A stretch of DNA of 64,000 bases from Endomychus coccineus (taxonomy: Eukaryota; Arthropoda; Insecta; Coleoptera; Endomychidae), in contig OY294067.1 of the NCBI GenBank assembly GCA_958510875.1, positions 196,654,901 through 196,718,900 on the forward strand, read 5' to 3'. The first letter of the stretch is position 1. Each line of letters begins with the position of its first letter. The notes beneath the pieces are model-generated. The model ran no database searches. It was not told the DNA's origin and was given only the letters and a program-made list of their open reading frames with translations. This document shows, one piece after another, positions 24,560 through 34,115 of this stretch. The position numbers and the translations under genes are program-made.

Positions 24560-24703
24560 ATGCCCATTTTCACTGATCTGGTGAAGCATATCGCAGCTCT
24601 TCTAGGACTTCTAACACCCCACTATAATGAAGCAGCAGCTGCCGAGGGATTGCGAGAGTGCACCTTAAGGATAAGGACAATACATAATGCCCTTAAATTT
24701 TAA
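24560..24703 (+). pseudogene. PolB N-terminal fragment (47 codons)
   Basis: It starts MPIFTDLVKHIAALLGLL and continues TPHYNEAAAAEGLREC to a stop. It is nearly identical to the start of the M2 polymerase (51,472). The rest of the gene is missing, and M1 begins 54 bp downstream. I identify it only by this match. Confidence 0.75.
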
Positions 24704-24749
24704 ATGTGTTTCCCGAATGAAATTTTAATTTTTATATTTTCCAATTTAA

Positions 24750-24756
24750 TTGGGAA
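24750..24756. repeat. Target-site duplication of M1, left copy
   Basis: TTGGGAA, repeated at 37726-37732 directly outside the opposite TIR. Confidence 0.75.
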
Positions 24757-24929
24757 AGTAGATGAACATGGCTACTTCGGGCTCAGGATATCCGGTCTCC
24801 ACTTCCGGTGCATGAGCTCGTCCTTATTAGTTTTGAAAGGATGTAGGTGATAAGGATTTTATTTGTAAAGAGTATACAGGGTGTGTTCAAAAAGTGTGTC
24901 ACATGTACAGAGTCACGTGACTAACACAT

Positions 24930-25440
24930 GGCAGCATGGCGGCCCTAAGGTCCAACTGTCATGGCGACCATAAGGTCCAGCTGTCATGGCGACCATAAGA
25001 ACCAGCTGTCATGGCGTCCATAAGAACCAGCTGTCATGGTGTCCATAAGAACCAGCTGTCATGGCGACCATAAGAACCAGCTGTCATGGCGACCATAAGG
25101 TCCAGCTGTCATGGCGACCATAAGGACCAGCTGTCATGGCGACCATAAGAACCAGCTGTCATGGCGGCCATAAGGTACAGCTGTCATGGCGACCATAAGG
25201 TCCAGCTGTCATGGCGACCATAAGAACCAGCTGTCATGGCGACCATAAGGTCCAGCTGTCATGGCGACCATAAGGACCAGCTGTCATGGCGACCATAAGA
25301 ACCAGCTGTCATGGCGGCCATAAGGTACAGCTGTCATGGCGACCATAAGGTCCAGCTGTCATGGCGACCATAAGGTCCAGCTGTCATGGCGACCATAAGG
25401 ACCAGCTGTCATGGTGACCATGAGGACTAGCTGTCATGGC
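24930..25440 (+). repeat. 25-bp minisatellite in left TIR of M1
   Basis: About 20 units of CAGCTGTCATGGCGACCATA plus five variable bases. Each holds an E-box CAGCTG and an ATGGCGACCAT block. The variants GGTCC, GGACC and GAACC between units alternate in higher-order patterns. Confidence 0.93.
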
Positions 25441-25960
25441 GGGCCTAAGGTACAGATTGCTTTGTGAAGATGTCACCACCAAGTGACAGCTGTCATGGCG
25501 GACCTAAGGTACAGACTGCTTCCTAGAGGGGGCTCCGCCACCTCTAGGAAGCAATCTGTACCTTCGGTCCAAAGGTACAGGCTGCTTCATGGAGATGTCA
25601 CCACCACGTGACAGCTGCCATCGAAGGTACAGAATGCTTCGTGGAGATGTCGCCACCACATGACAGCTGTCATGGCTAACCAAAGGTACAGGTTGCTTCG
25701 TGTAGGTGTCACCACCACGTGACAGCTGTCATGGTGAGCTAAAGGTACAGGCTGCTTCATGGAGATGTCGCCACCACATGACAGCTGTCATCGCGGACCA
25801 AAGGTACAGGTTGCTTCGTGTAGGTGTCACCACCACGTGACAGCTGTCATGGTGAGCTGAAGGTACAGGCTGCTTCGTGTAGGTGTCACGTGACAGATGT
25901 CATGGTGGACCGAAGATACAGGCTGCTTCGTGTAGGTGTCACCACGTGGAAAAGACTGCT
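25440..25960 (+). repeat. Degenerate 60-90-bp repeats in left TIR of M1
   Basis: Units combine AAGGTACAGGCTGCTTC, a GTGTCACCACCACGTGACAG block and CTGTCATGG. An inverted GGAAGC / CTACC stem sits at about 25,520-25,555. Confidence 0.85.
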
Positions 25961-26489
25961 TCGTGGAGGTGTCGCCACCAGTTCGACTCGTCCGACTCAT
26001 GCGACTCGTACGATTTTGGAATCACATGATCTGTCACGCGGTGAGATATGGTGTCTGTCACTTCGACGGAGTGTCTGTCACAAGGTGTCATGGTGGCTAT
26101 CACGTACCATAGAGCTGAAGGTTACAGAGCTAACCCAACTCAAAACCATAGAGCATCATGGTGGTTGAAAGAGTTGTCATGTTGTCGGTCACGTGAGGTC
26201 TTCATCGAGGTGTCATGTCGCGTCTTGGAGGGTGTGACGTGGTAGATCCATGAAGCATCTGTCACGCGAACTGTCAAGACGGAACTATGAATGTCAACCA
26301 TAGCTTTATAGGTATCAAATGAAAAGTCTTGTCCGGCGACCATAGTTTACGAACGATGATGACGTCACTGCTTCGAACCGATGACAGTAACTGATTCAAC
26401 CCGGCGACCATAGTTTACGAACGATGATGACGTCACTGCTTCAAGCCAATGACAGTAACCGATTCAACCCGGCGACCATAGTTTACGAA

Positions 26490-26509
26490 CGATGATGACG
26501 TCATCATCG
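26490..26509. promoter_or_regulatory. 20-bp perfect palindrome at the inner edge of the left TIR
   Basis: CGATGATGACGTCATCATCG, centred on the CRE/ATF site TGACGTCA. It is repeated at 35865-35884 in the right TIR, and half of it occurs in both M2 TIRs. It lies about 420 bp before the first gene. Confidence 0.7.
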
Positions 26510-26609
26510 TTCACGAACTATGATGGGCTAATGAGGAATAAAATGTGAATAATCATAATGATTGTATTATGTTCATGCACATGTTTTTTCGCATGATTCA
26601 ACACATGCT

Positions 26610-26805
26610 TTAACATTCAGACAAGTGTTTCAACATTCAGACACGTGTTTCAACATTCAGACACGTGTTTCAGCATTCAGACACGTGTTTCAGACACGTG
26701 TTTCAACATTCAGACACGTGTTTAAGCATTCAGACACGTGTTTCAGACACGTGTTCCAACATTCAGACACGTGTTTCAACATTCAGACACGTGTTCCAGC
26801 ATTCA
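26610..26805 (+). repeat. E-box repeats upstream of the M1 ATPase
   Basis: About ten copies of CAGACACGTGTTYCARCATT, each with a palindromic CACGTG. They lie between the TIR and the first gene, so an enhancer or promoter role is likely. Confidence 0.8.
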
Positions 26806-26926
26806 TACCTATTTAACATGTATTTGATACCTGATTTTGATAGAAGCGTAGAAGCACCTAACCGCGTGATCAGACATACACAATATAACATCATCATCTA
26901 GTATATAAACAAATGCTTATCAACAT

Positions 26927-27652
26927 ATGTTCCAGTATGATTTCGATTCGCCTTCAGGCATGATGAAGATTGTTAAGCAAAAAGACTCGTTGAGTATTAT
27001 GAACTTAGGGTTAAGCAATGAGAATGTTGAACAACCACAACGTCACAGCTCTTTGCTGTCTAATACTCTACGAACAATAATCTGTGGTCCAAGTAATTGT
27101 GGGAAAACAAATGTGATGTTATCTCTATTGTTAGATGCAAACGGTCTGAAATTTGAAAACGTGTACATATATTCAAAGTCTTTACACCAACCAAAATACC
27201 AGTTACTGAAGGAGACATTGAAGAAAATTGAGGGGCTTGGATATTTTCCTTGTACCGAAAGTGATGAGGTCATAGACCCCACAGAAGCGAGGCCTAATTC
27301 AATCATAATATTCGATGACGTGATGTTTGAGAAACAGGAGAAAATTCGTGCTTATTTTTCAAGAGGGAGACACAACTCAGTTGATAGTTTCTATCTTTGC
27401 CAGTCTTTTGCTAAATGTCCAAAACATGGATTGCGCGACAATGCCAATTGCTTGATTATTTTCAAACAGGATGAGCTCAATTTGAAACATATATTCACCG
27501 ATCATGTAAGTACCGACATGTCACTCGAAAAATTCAAAGAGATATGTAGCGTATGTTGGAAAGATAAATATGGATTCCTTATGATAAACAAAGACTGTGA
27601 TATGAACAAAGGACGTTATCGCAAAGGTTTTGATAGTTATATATACATCTAA
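26927..27652 (+). CDS. DNA-packaging ATPase of M1 (FtsK/HerA type, 241 aa)
   Basis: Walker A is GPSNCGKT (54-61) and Walker B SIIIFDDV (125-132). An Arg-rich motif, YFSRGRHNSVDSFYLCQSF, follows, as in the A32-like genome-packaging ATPases of Mavericks, adintoviruses and large DNA viruses. Length fits the family. It is the first gene inside the left TIR and is intact. It would pump DNA into the capsid built by the penton- and hexon-like proteins downstream. I used the first Met of the open frame; Met12 is also possible. Confidence 0.88.
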   Translation: MFQYDFDSPSGMMKIVKQKDSLSIMNLGLSNENVEQPQRHSSLLSNTLRTIICGPSNCGKTNVMLSLLLDANGLKFENVYIYSKSLHQPKYQLLKETLKKIEGLGYFPCTESDEVIDPTEARPNSIIIFDDVMFEKQEKIRAYFSRGRHNSVDSFYLCQSFAKCPKHGLRDNANCLIIFKQDELNLKHIFTDHVSTDMSLEKFKEICSVCWKDKYGFLMINKDCDMNKGRYRKGFDSYIYI

Positions 27653-27694
27653 CATGTATATATACTTTCATTTGAAATAGACAACCCGCTCAGC

Positions 27695-28189
27695 ATGGAC
27701 GTGGGTGTGAGTAACATGCTTAAAGAAAAACAACAATTGAAGAAAAAAATTTGGGAGTTAGCAAACGTTGTGAGGAAAAAATATATGGCTGTGAAATTGG
27801 GTAAAGCTGAAAATGATGAGATTCTAGATAATATGTTCAGGAATGTATCTAAACCTCTGGAGGAAATTGCGAAAAATGCTGAAATAATCAAACAAAATTC
27901 GTTGGTTAAACCTAAAAGTATTGTTTCTACAGCAACACAAATGGAGAACATACCAATCCCAAATATTGTAACTGAAGGGGAAGAGTTCGTATATAACCCC
28001 CAAAATACTGAGGAGGATGTGTTTACCCTCGAACCTACTATCGATCAGATTCGTGAAGAATTCAGAAAACATAAGAAAGATAATGCAGAGGCTACAGAGG
28101 AGTTTCTGCAACAATACCCCACATTAGCACGTTATTACTTGGAAGGATTCCTATTGGATGATGATGTCAAGAAATACGATAGAAATTGA
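27695..28189 (+). pseudogene. Conserved Maverick protein, N-terminal part (164 aa)
   Basis: It starts MDVGVSNMLKEKQQLKKKIW with a predicted coiled coil (about residues 8-70). The C-terminus reads EFLQQYPTLARYYLEGFL, a pattern I know from uncharacterised insect Maverick proteins that continue into the GTxGLxxLI block seen in the next ORF. In this copy the two parts are in different frames and overlap by 32 nt, which suggests a small deletion near 28,160-28,190. Function unknown. Confidence 0.6.
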
Positions 28190-28697
28190 TAGTGAGAGTA
28201 ATATAATTATCAAGAGTACTCCGTTCAAGGGTACCACAGGACTGTATAATTTGATATTTTACAGAGATGTTCTACCTGATACTTACACTGCGGAAGATGA
28301 GAAGAATTACAGTCAAATGATGGAAATGACTAGTGCCCATAGACGTAATAACGATCCAGCTGATCGAATAAGAAACATTGTAAAATACAAAAATGTACTG
28401 AAACCTTTGATTAATTCCATGGAAAAACCCAGAGCCAAAACATACACTGGAAGTGCATATATCAAAAACGATATGCTTGAATATAACGAGAAACCTATCG
28501 AATATGTCTATTGGGATGACGTTAACGGAATTGTGGATAGACTGAGACTTCTTGTTGCATCCTCGCATGCAGGTAACCATAATCATCACAATGAGATAAT
28601 CTCTATAATAGAAGAATTGATAGAGGCAGGGGTAATTGAACAAAAACCAGGTGTAAGACAAATTCATCACAGTTATAAAGATCGTTTCAATGGATAA
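28158..28697 (+). pseudogene. Conserved Maverick protein, C-terminal part (179 aa)
   Basis: Recognisable blocks are FKGTTGLYNLIFYRD (about 23-37), a NYSQMMEMTSAHR block, and YVYWDDVNGIVDRLRLLVAS then HNEIISIIEELIEAGVI at the end. The last block recurs in many insect Maverick-encoded proteins of unknown function. It probably formed one protein with 27,695-28,189. It overlaps the start of the fibre-like gene by 8 nt. Confidence 0.6.
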
Positions 28698-29334
28698 GTT
28701 TGGCAGAGCCTCCTCTTTCATGTGGATATATGATACAAATGTATTTTATAATAATTTCAAACAAGTTCACGGACAAGGATTATTCCTAACGAGCGATGGA
28801 AGTTATGATATGGAAAATCGTAGATTGTGCAACGTAAAATCACCGAATGATGATGGAGATGTTGCAAATAAAGTATATGTTGATAAATTAACACACAAAC
28901 TGAATCTGAGAACGGAAACCAGTCTTAAAGATACCTTCAATGTTAGGGTTGATAATTTGATCAAAGATATCAACAAGGATCTGGATGAACATAACTTAAC
29001 GAATGACAAGGTTATTCTCAACATTGATAAACATCTGATGGACATTCAGAATAAATATAATGGAATGGGGATCTATATAAAATCAGAGTATAAAACAATC
29101 AGTGATAGTGTGAGGGAAAACAGAAATGAATTGAAAGAGATCAATAACACATTTAACAGTGTGAACATGCGTCTAAATGACATTACTAGTAAAGTGGAGG
29201 CGTTAGAACGACGGATGACATCTGTGGAACCTTCTAAGAAGAGACCCTCATCATCCACAACAACAAAGCAGGGCTCTGTGAAACGTATATCTCCAAATCC
29301 TGTGAATATACCCAAAAAATTAATTCTACACTAG
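28690..29334 (+). CDS. Fibre-like structural protein of M1 (214 aa)
   Basis: The N-terminal third has the pattern GSYDMENRRLCNVKSPNDDG then DVANKVYVDK. This is the short beta-repeat seen in tail-fibre and adenoviral-fibre-like proteins (known pattern: residual difference, NxxxPxxxxDAVNKxYV). It is followed by a long heptad-rich coiled coil (about 85-175, ending VNMRLNDITSKVEALERRM) and a basic tail KRPSSS...KRISPNPVNIPKK. A trimeric attachment fibre or capsid-anchored spike is likely. The ORF is intact and lies between the conserved protein and integrase, overlapping the former. Confidence 0.6.
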   Translation: MDKFGRASSFMWIYDTNVFYNNFKQVHGQGLFLTSDGSYDMENRRLCNVKSPNDDGDVANKVYVDKLTHKLNLRTETSLKDTFNVRVDNLIKDINKDLDEHNLTNDKVILNIDKHLMDIQNKYNGMGIYIKSEYKTISDSVRENRNELKEINNTFNSVNMRLNDITSKVEALERRMTSVEPSKKRPSSSTTTKQGSVKRISPNPVNIPKKLILH

Positions 29335-29351
29335 ATTTCCACATTGATAAG

Positions 29352-30275
29352 ATGAGTAGAGAACAAGTTGTGCATGAGCTTCATAAGCCGAGTAGGAAGA
29401 ATTTCAAACGACGCAGAACGATCATAAAAAGTTTGGATGATTTGTGGCAAATGGATCTGGCAGAAATGGGTAATTACGCTCGTGAAAATAGAGGATTCAA
29501 ATACATTTTGATTATGATCGATTGTTTCTCGAAATTTCTATGGACACGCCCGCTGGAAACGAAATCAGCCGAAGAAGTTCGGAAAGCAGTCAGTTCTATA
29601 TTGCTAGAAGGACATCGTAAGCCTAGGAATCTGCAAAGCGATCAGGGAAAAGAATTCTTCAATAAACACTTTAACGATCTAATGAAGAAACATAATATCA
29701 ATCATTATAATACGTATAGTGTGAAAAAAGCAGCCATTGCTGAACGTGTCATTCGAAAGTTAAAGGAATCGCTCTACAAACATTTCAGTCTTAGCGGGAA
29801 ATACAAATGGCTTGATATACTTGAAGAAACCACAGAAAAATATAATAAACGTAAACATAGTACTATGAATATGGCTCCAATAAAAGTGACGAAACAGATT
29901 GAGAGCGAGATATTGAAGCGATCCTACTCACACATCAAGTTAGCTCTGCCTCACAAATACAACGTTGGAGATGTGGTACGAATAAGTAAGGCTGAACATA
30001 TTTTTGAGAAGGGATTCACGCCCAATTGGAGTACGGAATTATTTAAAATCATCAAAGTAAAAATTACCAACCCGGTCACATATCTACTCGAAGATATGAC
30101 CAACGCACCAATCAGCGGCTGTTTCTACGAGGAAGAATTACAGAAAACAAAACAACCCGATGTGTATTTAGTAGAATTAATATTACGAAAGAGGAGGGGT
30201 CAACAGTATGTGAAATGGTTGGGTCTAGATAATAATCACAACAGTTGGATCAATAATTCGGATCTCGTTCAATGA
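29352..30275 (+). CDS. Maverick integrase (retroviral-type, 307 aa)
   Basis: The catalytic triad is D35 (WQMDLAEMG), D97 (LQSDQGKEF) and E131 (AAIAERVIRK). A core strand, FKYILIMIDCFSKFLW, lies between the first two. After an SH3-like stretch (HKYNVGDVVRIS) the C-terminus is a chromodomain-like block (VELILRKRRGQQYVKWLG, then NNHNSWI). All of this matches Maverick/Polinton integrases. The gene is intact, with all three acidic residues present. It should act on the TIR tips AGTAGATG, which M2 also carries. Confidence 0.93.
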   Translation: MSREQVVHELHKPSRKNFKRRRTIIKSLDDLWQMDLAEMGNYARENRGFKYILIMIDCFSKFLWTRPLETKSAEEVRKAVSSILLEGHRKPRNLQSDQGKEFFNKHFNDLMKKHNINHYNTYSVKKAAIAERVIRKLKESLYKHFSLSGKYKWLDILEETTEKYNKRKHSTMNMAPIKVTKQIESEILKRSYSHIKLALPHKYNVGDVVRISKAEHIFEKGFTPNWSTELFKIIKVKITNPVTYLLEDMTNAPISGCFYEEELQKTKQPDVYLVELILRKRRGQQYVKWLGLDNNHNSWINNSDLVQ

Positions 30276-30279
30276 ATCC

Positions 30280-30440
30280 ATCATTGACCATTTGGAGATT
30301 ATTAGGAACAAACAATTAGCTGGAATATTATTGACTCGAGGGTATGGTTATTATGCAATGAATCTATCATCAACCATTTGGAGATTATCAGGAACAAACA
30401 AATAGCTGGAATATTATTGACTCGAGGGTATGGTTATTAT
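30280..30440 (+). repeat. Tandem duplication downstream of integrase
   Basis: Two roughly 82-bp copies carry ACCATTTGGAGATTATYAGG and ATTATTGACTCGAGGGTATG. The rest of 30,276-30,640 is non-coding. Confidence 0.8.
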
Positions 30441-30640
30441 AATAGAACAAAATTCCGTGAATATGAGGGTGAATCAAGAGTGAGGATTATAATATTCGAA
30501 ACATATATTGTTAAGATTATACTTAAGTCTTTTGTATTGAGAAAATTTTGAAATTAATAAAAAATATTATTTTGAGATCTTTGGTCTTTCTCCCTCCCCT
30601 CGTTAAATAACGGTGCAATCTTGAATTTTCATCAGTCTGT

Positions 30641-31422
30641 ATGGAAGCGTACGTAGGAGAAGGTGTTCTCAATACGCTTATAAACAAGCTCCCGTTTGAA
30701 CTTCATATTCCTGGTTATCAATTCTGTGGTCCCGGTACAAAATTGGAAGAACGGTTGAGAAGAGGAGATTCAGGTATCAATCCACTCGATAAAGCTTGCC
30801 GCCAACACGATATTTCATATCTGCGAAATGCTAGTTTGGAAGGACGTCACGAGGCGAATAAAAATTGGAGAACGCTGCTTGGCAACGTGTCAAATCTAAA
30901 GACACAAAATTTGGAGAAAGGATTGCCGCTTTCGGTGTTAATAAAATTATGAAGGCAAAGAGGAAATTGGGAATGGGTATGAGAAAGAAGGTTGAGTTCG
31001 GAAGTGCAATTGTCGATGGGGTGAGAAAAGTTATGAAGAATAAGTTTGACTCATCCAATCTGAAGAAAACATCCCAAACAGCGTTGAAAGTTGCACGAAA
31101 ACAATTCAAAAAAGCAGGTGGTCGGAAAAATGTTCGGTTACCAAGAGTAATTCCTATTCCAAAGACTGGAGGATTTCTACCATTTTTAATACCTCTGTTT
31201 GCCGGCTTATCAGCTGCTGGAACATTGGCGGGGGGTGGTGGAGGCATCGCTAAGGCCGTCAACGACAGCAAAGCAGCTCGGAAAACTTTGGAGGAAACGG
31301 AAAGACATAATAAAACAATGGAAGCTATAGCTTTGGGGAAACAAGGATCTGGTCTATATTTGAAAAAGTATCGCAAAGGTCTTGGTCTATATTTGAATAA
31401 ACATCCAAAAAACTGTCAGTGA
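30641..31422 (+). pseudogene. Phospholipase A2 domain plus minor capsid protein, frameshifted
   Basis: The first frame (30,641-30,952) has a parvovirus VP1-type PLA2 domain: calcium loop YQFCGPG (26-32) and catalytic pair H56-D57 in ACRQHDISY. The second frame, open to 31,422, continues as a basic protein with a hydrophobic glycine-rich segment (PFLIPLFAGLSAAGTLAGGGGG) and a C-terminal KYRKGLGLYL motif. This resembles the pVI/minor capsid tails that follow PLA2 in insect Mavericks. The frames meet in an A run near 30,861-30,866, so a one-base slip is the visible break. In virions such a domain would open endosomal membranes. Confidence 0.75.
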
Positions 31423-31793
31423 ACCTACCCAGAAGACCTCTGACCGATCTTGATCTACGAAAACTAGCAAAAGCTCTGAAAATTCCTCATTTTAGAGGAG
31501 TATTCATGCGTGATGAACTGCCATCCAACGGACCATGGAAAAACGAGCGTGGAATAGTTAATTTAGATAGCTCGGACAATGGAGGCACTCACTGGGTTGG
31601 GTTTAATAAAGTCGGTGATACAGTTTTATATTATGATAGTTTTGGCAATTTACGCCCCCCTCGCGAACTAGTGGATTATTTCAAAAAGTGTAAGATATTA
31701 TTCAATCACGATAATTTTCAACAATATAACACTTATAATTGTGGTCAGTTATGTTTAGATTTCCTCTGTAACTCTTCAGTTGTGCTCGACTAA
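31419..31793 (+). CDS. Adenain-like cysteine protease of M1 (124 aa)
   Basis: The active-site set is in order: H58 (GGTHWVGF), D73 (LYYDSFG), Gln in NFQQY (about 101-102) and C108 (YNCGQLCLDFLC). This is the layout of adenovirus proteases and their Maverick relatives, which cleave capsid precursors during maturation. It starts 4 nt before the stop of the PLA2 gene. The ORF is intact; it is shorter than adenoviral adenain, but the core is complete. Confidence 0.85.
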   Translation: MNLPRRPLTDLDLRKLAKALKIPHFRGVFMRDELPSNGPWKNERGIVNLDSSDNGGTHWVGFNKVGDTVLYYDSFGNLRPPRELVDYFKKCKILFNHDNFQQYNTYNCGQLCLDFLCNSSVVLD

Positions 31794-31844
31794 CCCTGCA
31801 TTTATTAGTATATAAATAGATTGTTGGTAAAGTTTGCATCAATC

Positions 31845-32588
31845 ATGTCTCAGACGTTCACTATCACGGGTAAGAGCTCCCGCTTATCTGTAGATTTCCA
31901 CCCACCTATAGAACTAGATTCTCATTAATATTATTCTATCGCACTTGTTGGCTTGCATACGTACAATAGCATTCCGAACATTGAAGAAGGTTTTAATAAA
32001 TTTTATTATAAAAATGTGAAGGGTGAGGAAGAAGTAGTAACTATACCTACGGGGTCCTACGAGTTGACAGACATCGAGGATTTCATACAAAGTGCAGTTT
32101 GTGGGATAGGAGTGAAGCAAGAAGAACGTGACCGGAAATTATCAATAAAATCTAATAACAACACTCTACACACAGAGCTGAAGAGTGATTTTGAAGTTAA
32201 TTTCATTCCTAAAGATAGTATAAGCGAACTGTTGGGATTCAGCAAAAAGAAATTGACATCTCGCGAACTACACGTATCTGATCGACCTATAAACATAATC
32301 AAAGTTCAAACAATACGTGTTGAGTGTAACTTAACCGCAGGAGCATATTATAACAATAAGATAGCTCATACGATATATGAGTTCTCACCTCTTGTACCAC
32401 CTGGGTTTTCCATTGATATAGAGCCGAAGAATCTTATTTATCTATCGGTCATCAGCAAGACGTCCTTCGATAACATCACGCTGAATATTTTAGATCAGAA
32501 TTGGAAACCGGTAAATTTTCGTGGAGAAGAAATTAATATACGATTGGAATTGAAAAAGATCGTTAGGGATTATACCTCACAACAATAA
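31845..32588 (+). pseudogene. Penton-like minor capsid protein with one in-frame stop
   Basis: The frame opens at ATG 31845 (MSQTFTITGKSSRLSV), meets TAA at 31926-31928 (codon 28), and continues open in the same frame to 32,588. The body has YNSIPNIEEG, IPTGSYELTDIEDFI, SISELLGF, VECNLTAGAYYNN, HTIYEFSPLVPPGF and NFRGEEINIRLEL. These blocks are typical of the single-jelly-roll penton proteins of Mavericks. Apart from the stop the gene looks complete (247 codons). Confidence 0.8.
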
Positions 32589-32668
32589 ATAATAATCCAA
32601 TACTCACCACCACTCATTATATGAAAGGAATTCAACTGAGAAGGTTGCAGTAGCCATCACTTGAGAAC

Positions 32669-32905
32669 ATGGGTTTGGATTTCAGCAATGAAAGACATCT
32701 CCATAGTGGTCATCAGTCATTATCTACAACGAGCTCGAGGGAGAAGGTTGCTTCTGCATCACTATCATTGGAAAATATCAATTTTTTGAAGTCCCTTGGT
32801 TACAATGTCGAAAAAACTTCAATGAAGACATCATCCGAGAAGAAACTCATACCTACTATCCCCACACAACATCTTTTGGCAAAGGCGATGAAATTGAGAT
32901 ATTAA
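32669..32905 (+). CDS. Small conserved-looking ORF before the major capsid gene (78 aa)
   Basis: It is Ser-rich, with LENINFLKSLGYNV at about 47-60, a short motif I associate with small proteins encoded before the capsid gene in insect Mavericks. The 3' end overlaps the capsid reading frame. It may be a separate capsid-cement gene or a leftover of one. Low certainty. Confidence 0.4.
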   Translation: MGLDFSNERHLHSGHQSLSTTSSREKVASASLSLENINFLKSLGYNVEKTSMKTSSEKKLIPTIPTQHLLAKAMKLRY

Positions 32906-32919
32906 TCAATCAACAAGAT

Positions 32920-33837
32920 GTGTTGGTAGATTTGGCCTCGTCTGCTTTATTCATCGAGGCAGAATTCCAGCTAGAAGCAAGTGGTGATGGTGAATGTAAA
33001 CTAACGAATAATTTTGGAGCGTTTCTCTTCGAATATATCAGTTATGAATTGAATGGAAAAGAGATAGACAAAGTACGTGATCCTGGTATTGTCAGCACCA
33101 TCAGAGCTTATCTAACATATGCCAAACATGAATCTATACCTCTAGCTATTTCTGGATGGTCATTTAAGGATGTATTGAGTTCAGTCTACAATAATAAAAT
33201 CAATTTATGGATACCGTTGAATTTTCTACTAGGCCTATCCATTGACTATAACAAAGTTTTGAGTGGAAAACATAAGCTGCGCTTGATAAGGTCTCGAACC
33301 GATAACGATTGCTATACTAATAGCACAGGCACGAAAACGGCTAAAATAAATGTGAAGACGATAGCATTAAAAGTGCGACATGTGTTTCCAAGTGATCAAG
33401 TTAAATTTCAAATGTTGGGGAATTTGAGTGCTGAGAAGCCTATTTTGATTCCATTCCGTAGTTGGGATCTGCATGAAAATCCGTTGATGAAGGAGAGCAC
33501 TCGTGACATTTGGGCTGTTAAAACTTCAATGGATTCGGAACGACCCAGATATGTGATTCCAGCTTTCCAAACTGATCGAAAAAATAATCCTGTTAAGCAC
33601 AGTGCATATTTCGATAATATAAACTTGCTAAATGTTAAATTATACTTGAATTCAGAGTGTTATCCATATGAAGCAATGAAATTGAATTTCACCGACCAGC
33701 AATACGTGGAAGCATACCAGATGTACTATGATTTCCAGAAATCATTTTCAAATAAAATAATAAGCGAACCCATGTTAGATTATATAGCATTCAAGAATAG
33801 AGCAATTTTTGTGATTGACTCAAACGGTAGGTGGTGA
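32920..33837 (+). CDS. Hexon-like major capsid protein of M1 (double jelly roll), start uncertain
   Basis: The open frame extends upstream of the first Met, to at least 32,855, and already carries family-like sequence there (HTYYPHTTSFGKGDEIEILI). Recognisable blocks are LASSALFIEAEFQLEA, FEYISYELNGKEIDKV, HKLRLIRSRTDNDCY, LNSECYPYEAMKLNFTDQQY and a tail YIAFKNRAIFVID. The YPYE block is a hallmark of Maverick capsid proteins. The true start is unclear: either it initiates before 32,855 or a deletion removed it. It would assemble the capsid with the penton-like protein. Confidence 0.7.
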   Translation: MLVDLASSALFIEAEFQLEASGDGECKLTNNFGAFLFEYISYELNGKEIDKVRDPGIVSTIRAYLTYAKHESIPLAISGWSFKDVLSSVYNNKINLWIPLNFLLGLSIDYNKVLSGKHKLRLIRSRTDNDCYTNSTGTKTAKINVKTIALKVRHVFPSDQVKFQMLGNLSAEKPILIPFRSWDLHENPLMKESTRDIWAVKTSMDSERPRYVIPAFQTDRKNNPVKHSAYFDNINLLNVKLYLNSECYPYEAMKLNFTDQQYVEAYQMYYDFQKSFSNKIISEPMLDYIAFKNRAIFVIDSNGRW

Positions 33838-34115
33838 TGTAAACATCTGACGATCATAGTTTGTAAACTATGGTAGTCGGTTGCTGGAAATGAAACAAAT
33901 TGAAACAACTAGTGACGTTATCAGTCAGTTATCAACGTTTGCAATGATATCGAAACGGAGAGTTACCCCCCACCCTCACTATTCACGTTCACGTTCTCAC
34001 GTATGTAAGAGAGAATCATTTCAGAAAATGTTCAGTTATAAAAATGAACTTAGCAGCGTGCGTTCGTGATTAAAATGTGGCTACATGGTCCACCAACAAT
34101 TTTATTAAGTTAACA
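33838..34115 (+). other. Short gap between capsid and MSV199-type genes
   Basis: It holds an imperfect palindrome, ATCATAGTTTGTAAACTATG (33,852-33,871), related to the CATAGTTYRYRAACGATGAT blocks of the TIRs. A 62-aa ORF here has no recognisable motif. Confidence 0.4.

Larger units (their letters stand above)
24757..26570 (+). repeat. Left TIR of M1 (about 1.8 kb)
   Basis: Order from the tip: unique end with TACAGGGTGTGTTCAAAAAG, 25-bp repeats, roughly 60-90-bp repeats, a unique stretch with a TTTCATTTGATACC block, then three copies of a CATAGTTTACGAACGATGAT block. The inverted copy is 35,800-37,725. Confidence 0.9.

Noticed and set aside
24930..25440. Array of 25-bp repeats resembling a CRISPR
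   Set aside because: There are no unique spacers. The units are contiguous, mirrored in the other TIR, and the genome is eukaryotic.
26140..26343. 67-aa ORF in the left M1 TIR, with an identical-looking ORF at 35963-36166
   Set aside because: Both lie in non-coding TIR sequence, are mirrored by structure, and their composition follows the CACGTGACAG repeats.
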